Below are positions 62,752 through 64,000 of a stretch of 64,000 bases of DNA, piece by piece. A model generated the notes under the pieces. The model did not search any database. It had not been told where the DNA came from and was given only the letters and a program-made list of their open reading frames with translations. This stretch comes from Candidatus Roseilinea sp. (lineage in GTDB: Bacteria > Chloroflexota > Anaerolineae > J036 > Brachytrichaceae), in contig AP024676.1 in the NCBI GenBank assembly GCA_025998955.1, positions 744,001 through 808,000 of the forward strand, read 5' to 3'. Position numbers and translations under genes: made by a program. Within the stretch, counting starts at the first letter, position 1. The number at the start of each line of letters is the position of its first letter.

Positions 62752-64000
62752 ATGATGCAATGGACCGGTGACCCCTACGTTGACGTTGGCCTGGCAACCA
62801 TCCTCGCTTTTCGCAACAAGGAGGATCCGGCGCAGCTCACCGACGACGACCTGCGCGCTATGGCCGAATGGATCGCGGAGAACTACGCACGGAATCCGCT
62901 CAAATCCTTCCTGACCGTCGCCTTCACCAGCAACGCCTGGTTCGCCCAGCCCTCCTTCACGCCTGAGAAACGCGAAGAGCGCGGCAAGGTGCATCTTTTT
63001 GCCTGGCAACAAGCCTCTTCCGGCACCGAACGCTGTGTGTTCACCGGCCTGCCGTCGGCTGCGGTGCCACTCTCGGACAAGCTGGCGCCCGGCCGCGCCG
63101 CGCGGGCTCAGATCCCACTCACCCAGGGCGACGAAGACATCAACTTCTATCCCAACGGCGACTCCGGCTTGGCCATCTCGGGCCAGGCGCTGCTGTGCCT
63201 GCAAGCCTTCCCGCTCGGCTGCGCTAAGCTGAGCGGCCGGCTGCTAGCCGTTCATGCTTCGCAGCCGGCCGTCACGTTGGCCTTCGCGCGCGAGTTCCTC
63301 GCCATCAATCGCAAAAACATCGCGCTTGCCCAGCAAGCCGGCGAGACCAAACTCCCCGAAACCCGCTATGGCATCGGCACGCTGCTGGTGGACACGCTGA
63401 TGAAGATCATCGCAGAGAGCCGCTACTTGGCCGACGATAGCGCGCCGTTCTCGATCATCGCGTATCACCTGACCAACGGCCAAACGCCGGAGATCGCCAT
63501 CTACCACCTGCCGCTCGGCGTGACCGGCTTTCTGCGCCTGGCGCGCACGCCACGCTATAGCGCGGCGTGGGGGCGCATCGCGCAAGCGGCCCTGCCGCGC
63601 CAAGCCGAGGATGATGGCGCCGCCGGCAACCGCAAGCGCTTGGCCAAAGCGAAGGGCGCAACAGCCAAGCCAACCATCCAACGCAATCCGCTCTACGAAG
63701 ACCTGCTGAGCTTGCCTGAAGAAGCCCCGCGCTTCTTGCGCCGCTATCTGTTGCGCGACGCGCTGCACCAGGCCAAATCGCTGACCGCCACCCAATCTGA
63801 TGCCGCCGTCCCTGCGGCCGGTTCGGCGTCGTGGGACTTGACCGAATTGTTCTTAAAGGAGGTGATGAGCATGGATAAAACACGCATCGAGCACATCCGC
63901 GCGCTGGGTGACCGGCTGGCGGACTACGTCGCGGCGGAGAACGACCGGCGCTTCTTCCGCGCGTTCTATAGCGAGCAAAACTACGCGCTGCTGCGCAACG
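62752..64000 (+). CDS. Type I CRISPR large subunit Cas8a1/Cst1-like (partial, cut by window end)
   Basis: Open frame from ATG 62752 (another at 62755) to the window end, about 416 codons. MQWTGDPYVDVGLATILAFR and ELTDDDLRAMAEWIAENYAR match the start of Cst1-type large subunits. The family's usual CxxC pair is reduced to ERCVFTGLPS (one Cys), so zinc binding is doubtful. GGAGG is 7 bases before the ATG. Presence of this gene implies a type I-B or I-A interference operon beginning here, next to the type III-B set. A shadow ORF on the opposite strand (63244-63795) was ignored. Confidence 0.72.
   Translation, partial: MMQWTGDPYVDVGLATILAFRNKEDPAQLTDDDLRAMAEWIAENYARNPLKSFLTVAFTSNAWFAQPSFTPEKREERGKVHLFAWQQASSGTERCVFTGLPSAAVPLSDKLAPGRAARAQIPLTQGDEDINFYPNGDSGLAISGQALLCLQAFPLGCAKLSGRLLAVHASQPAVTLAFAREFLAINRKNIALAQQAGETKLPETRYGIGTLLVDTLMKIIAESRYLADDSAPFSIIAYHLTNGQTPEIAIYHLPLGVTGFLRLARTPRYSAAWGRIAQAALPRQAEDDGAAGNRKRLAKAKGATAKPTIQRNPLYEDLLSLPEEAPRFLRRYLLRDALHQAKSLTATQSDAAVPAAGSASWDLTELFLKEVMSMDKTRIEHIRALGDRLADYVAAENDRRFFRAFYSEQNYALLRN

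Noticed and set aside
53014-64000. CRISPR array
   Set aside because: I looked for regularly spaced 28-37 base direct repeats around the cmr genes and found none; the array must lie outside the window.

Overview
GC-rich (roughly 60%) bacterial chromosomal DNA, dense with genes on both strands and containing no rRNA or tRNA that I could see. The gene mix suggests a Chloroflexota (Anaerolineae-like) bacterium: citramalate-route isoleucine synthesis, LysM/CAP secreted proteins, a DUF1998-type helicase carrying an HNH insert, Csx15 next to a Cmr system, and many heptameric short repeats. This taxonomic call is inference and was not tested against any database.

Layout. 1-3606 (minus): a vitamin B12 uptake operon (btuF-btuC-btuD, btuD cut by the window edge) under a cobalamin riboswitch with a downstream intrinsic terminator. 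3646-4194: interspersed repeats and hairpins. 4195-23388 (plus): a long co-directional block joining an extracellular-polysaccharide set (two glycosyltransferases, a flippase, a pyruvyltransferase-like protein, a GT-C type enzyme, a giant membrane protein, a four-repeat lectin-like membrane-anchored protein) with a partner-switching signalling set (two STAS proteins, a GAF-PP2C phosphatase, an RsbW-like kinase, a response regulator, a 1325-residue hybrid histidine kinase). The flippase is itself fused to RsbW-like ATPase segments. 23580-31438: mixed housekeeping and envelope genes (phosphoribosyltransferase, quinone oxidoreductase, MrfA-like helicase with HNH, two LysM proteins, a J-domain protein, a GntR regulator).

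31445-46603 (plus): branched-chain amino acid synthesis (ilvB, ilvN, ilvC, leuA, leuC, leuD, cimA) interrupted by unrelated genes and toxin-antitoxin-like remnants. Two transcription units start with the same architecture: a TTGACA promoter, a start codon 19 nt from the first base of the -10 box, a 32-residue leader peptide rich in the regulating amino acids (Leu/Val/Ile before ilvB, Ile before cimA), then an intrinsic terminator. This is classical ribosome-mediated attenuation, apparently on nearly leaderless leader mRNAs.

46650-52879: a C39-like/TPR lipoprotein, an FAD oxidoreductase, a thiolase, a REP-associated transposase and a NERD-UvrD helicase. 53014-64000 (plus): a type III-B (Cmr) CRISPR locus without a visible array, cas1, cas2 or cas6. 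It comprises a CARF protein fused to a LuxR-type HTH (candidate cyclic-oligoadenylate-sensing regulator), cmr1 to cmr6 with a cyclase-competent Cas10 lacking an HD domain and a Cmr6 ending in a cold-shock-like domain, and a CARF-RelE (Cami1-like) effector. A REP-associated transposase gene carrying REP-like palindromes inside its own reading frame follows, then csx15 and the start of a type I cas8a1/cst1-like gene cut by the window end.

At least seven clear period-7 repeat patches and four or five copies of a roughly 175-bp element with inverted ends are scattered through the window, some of them inside coding regions.
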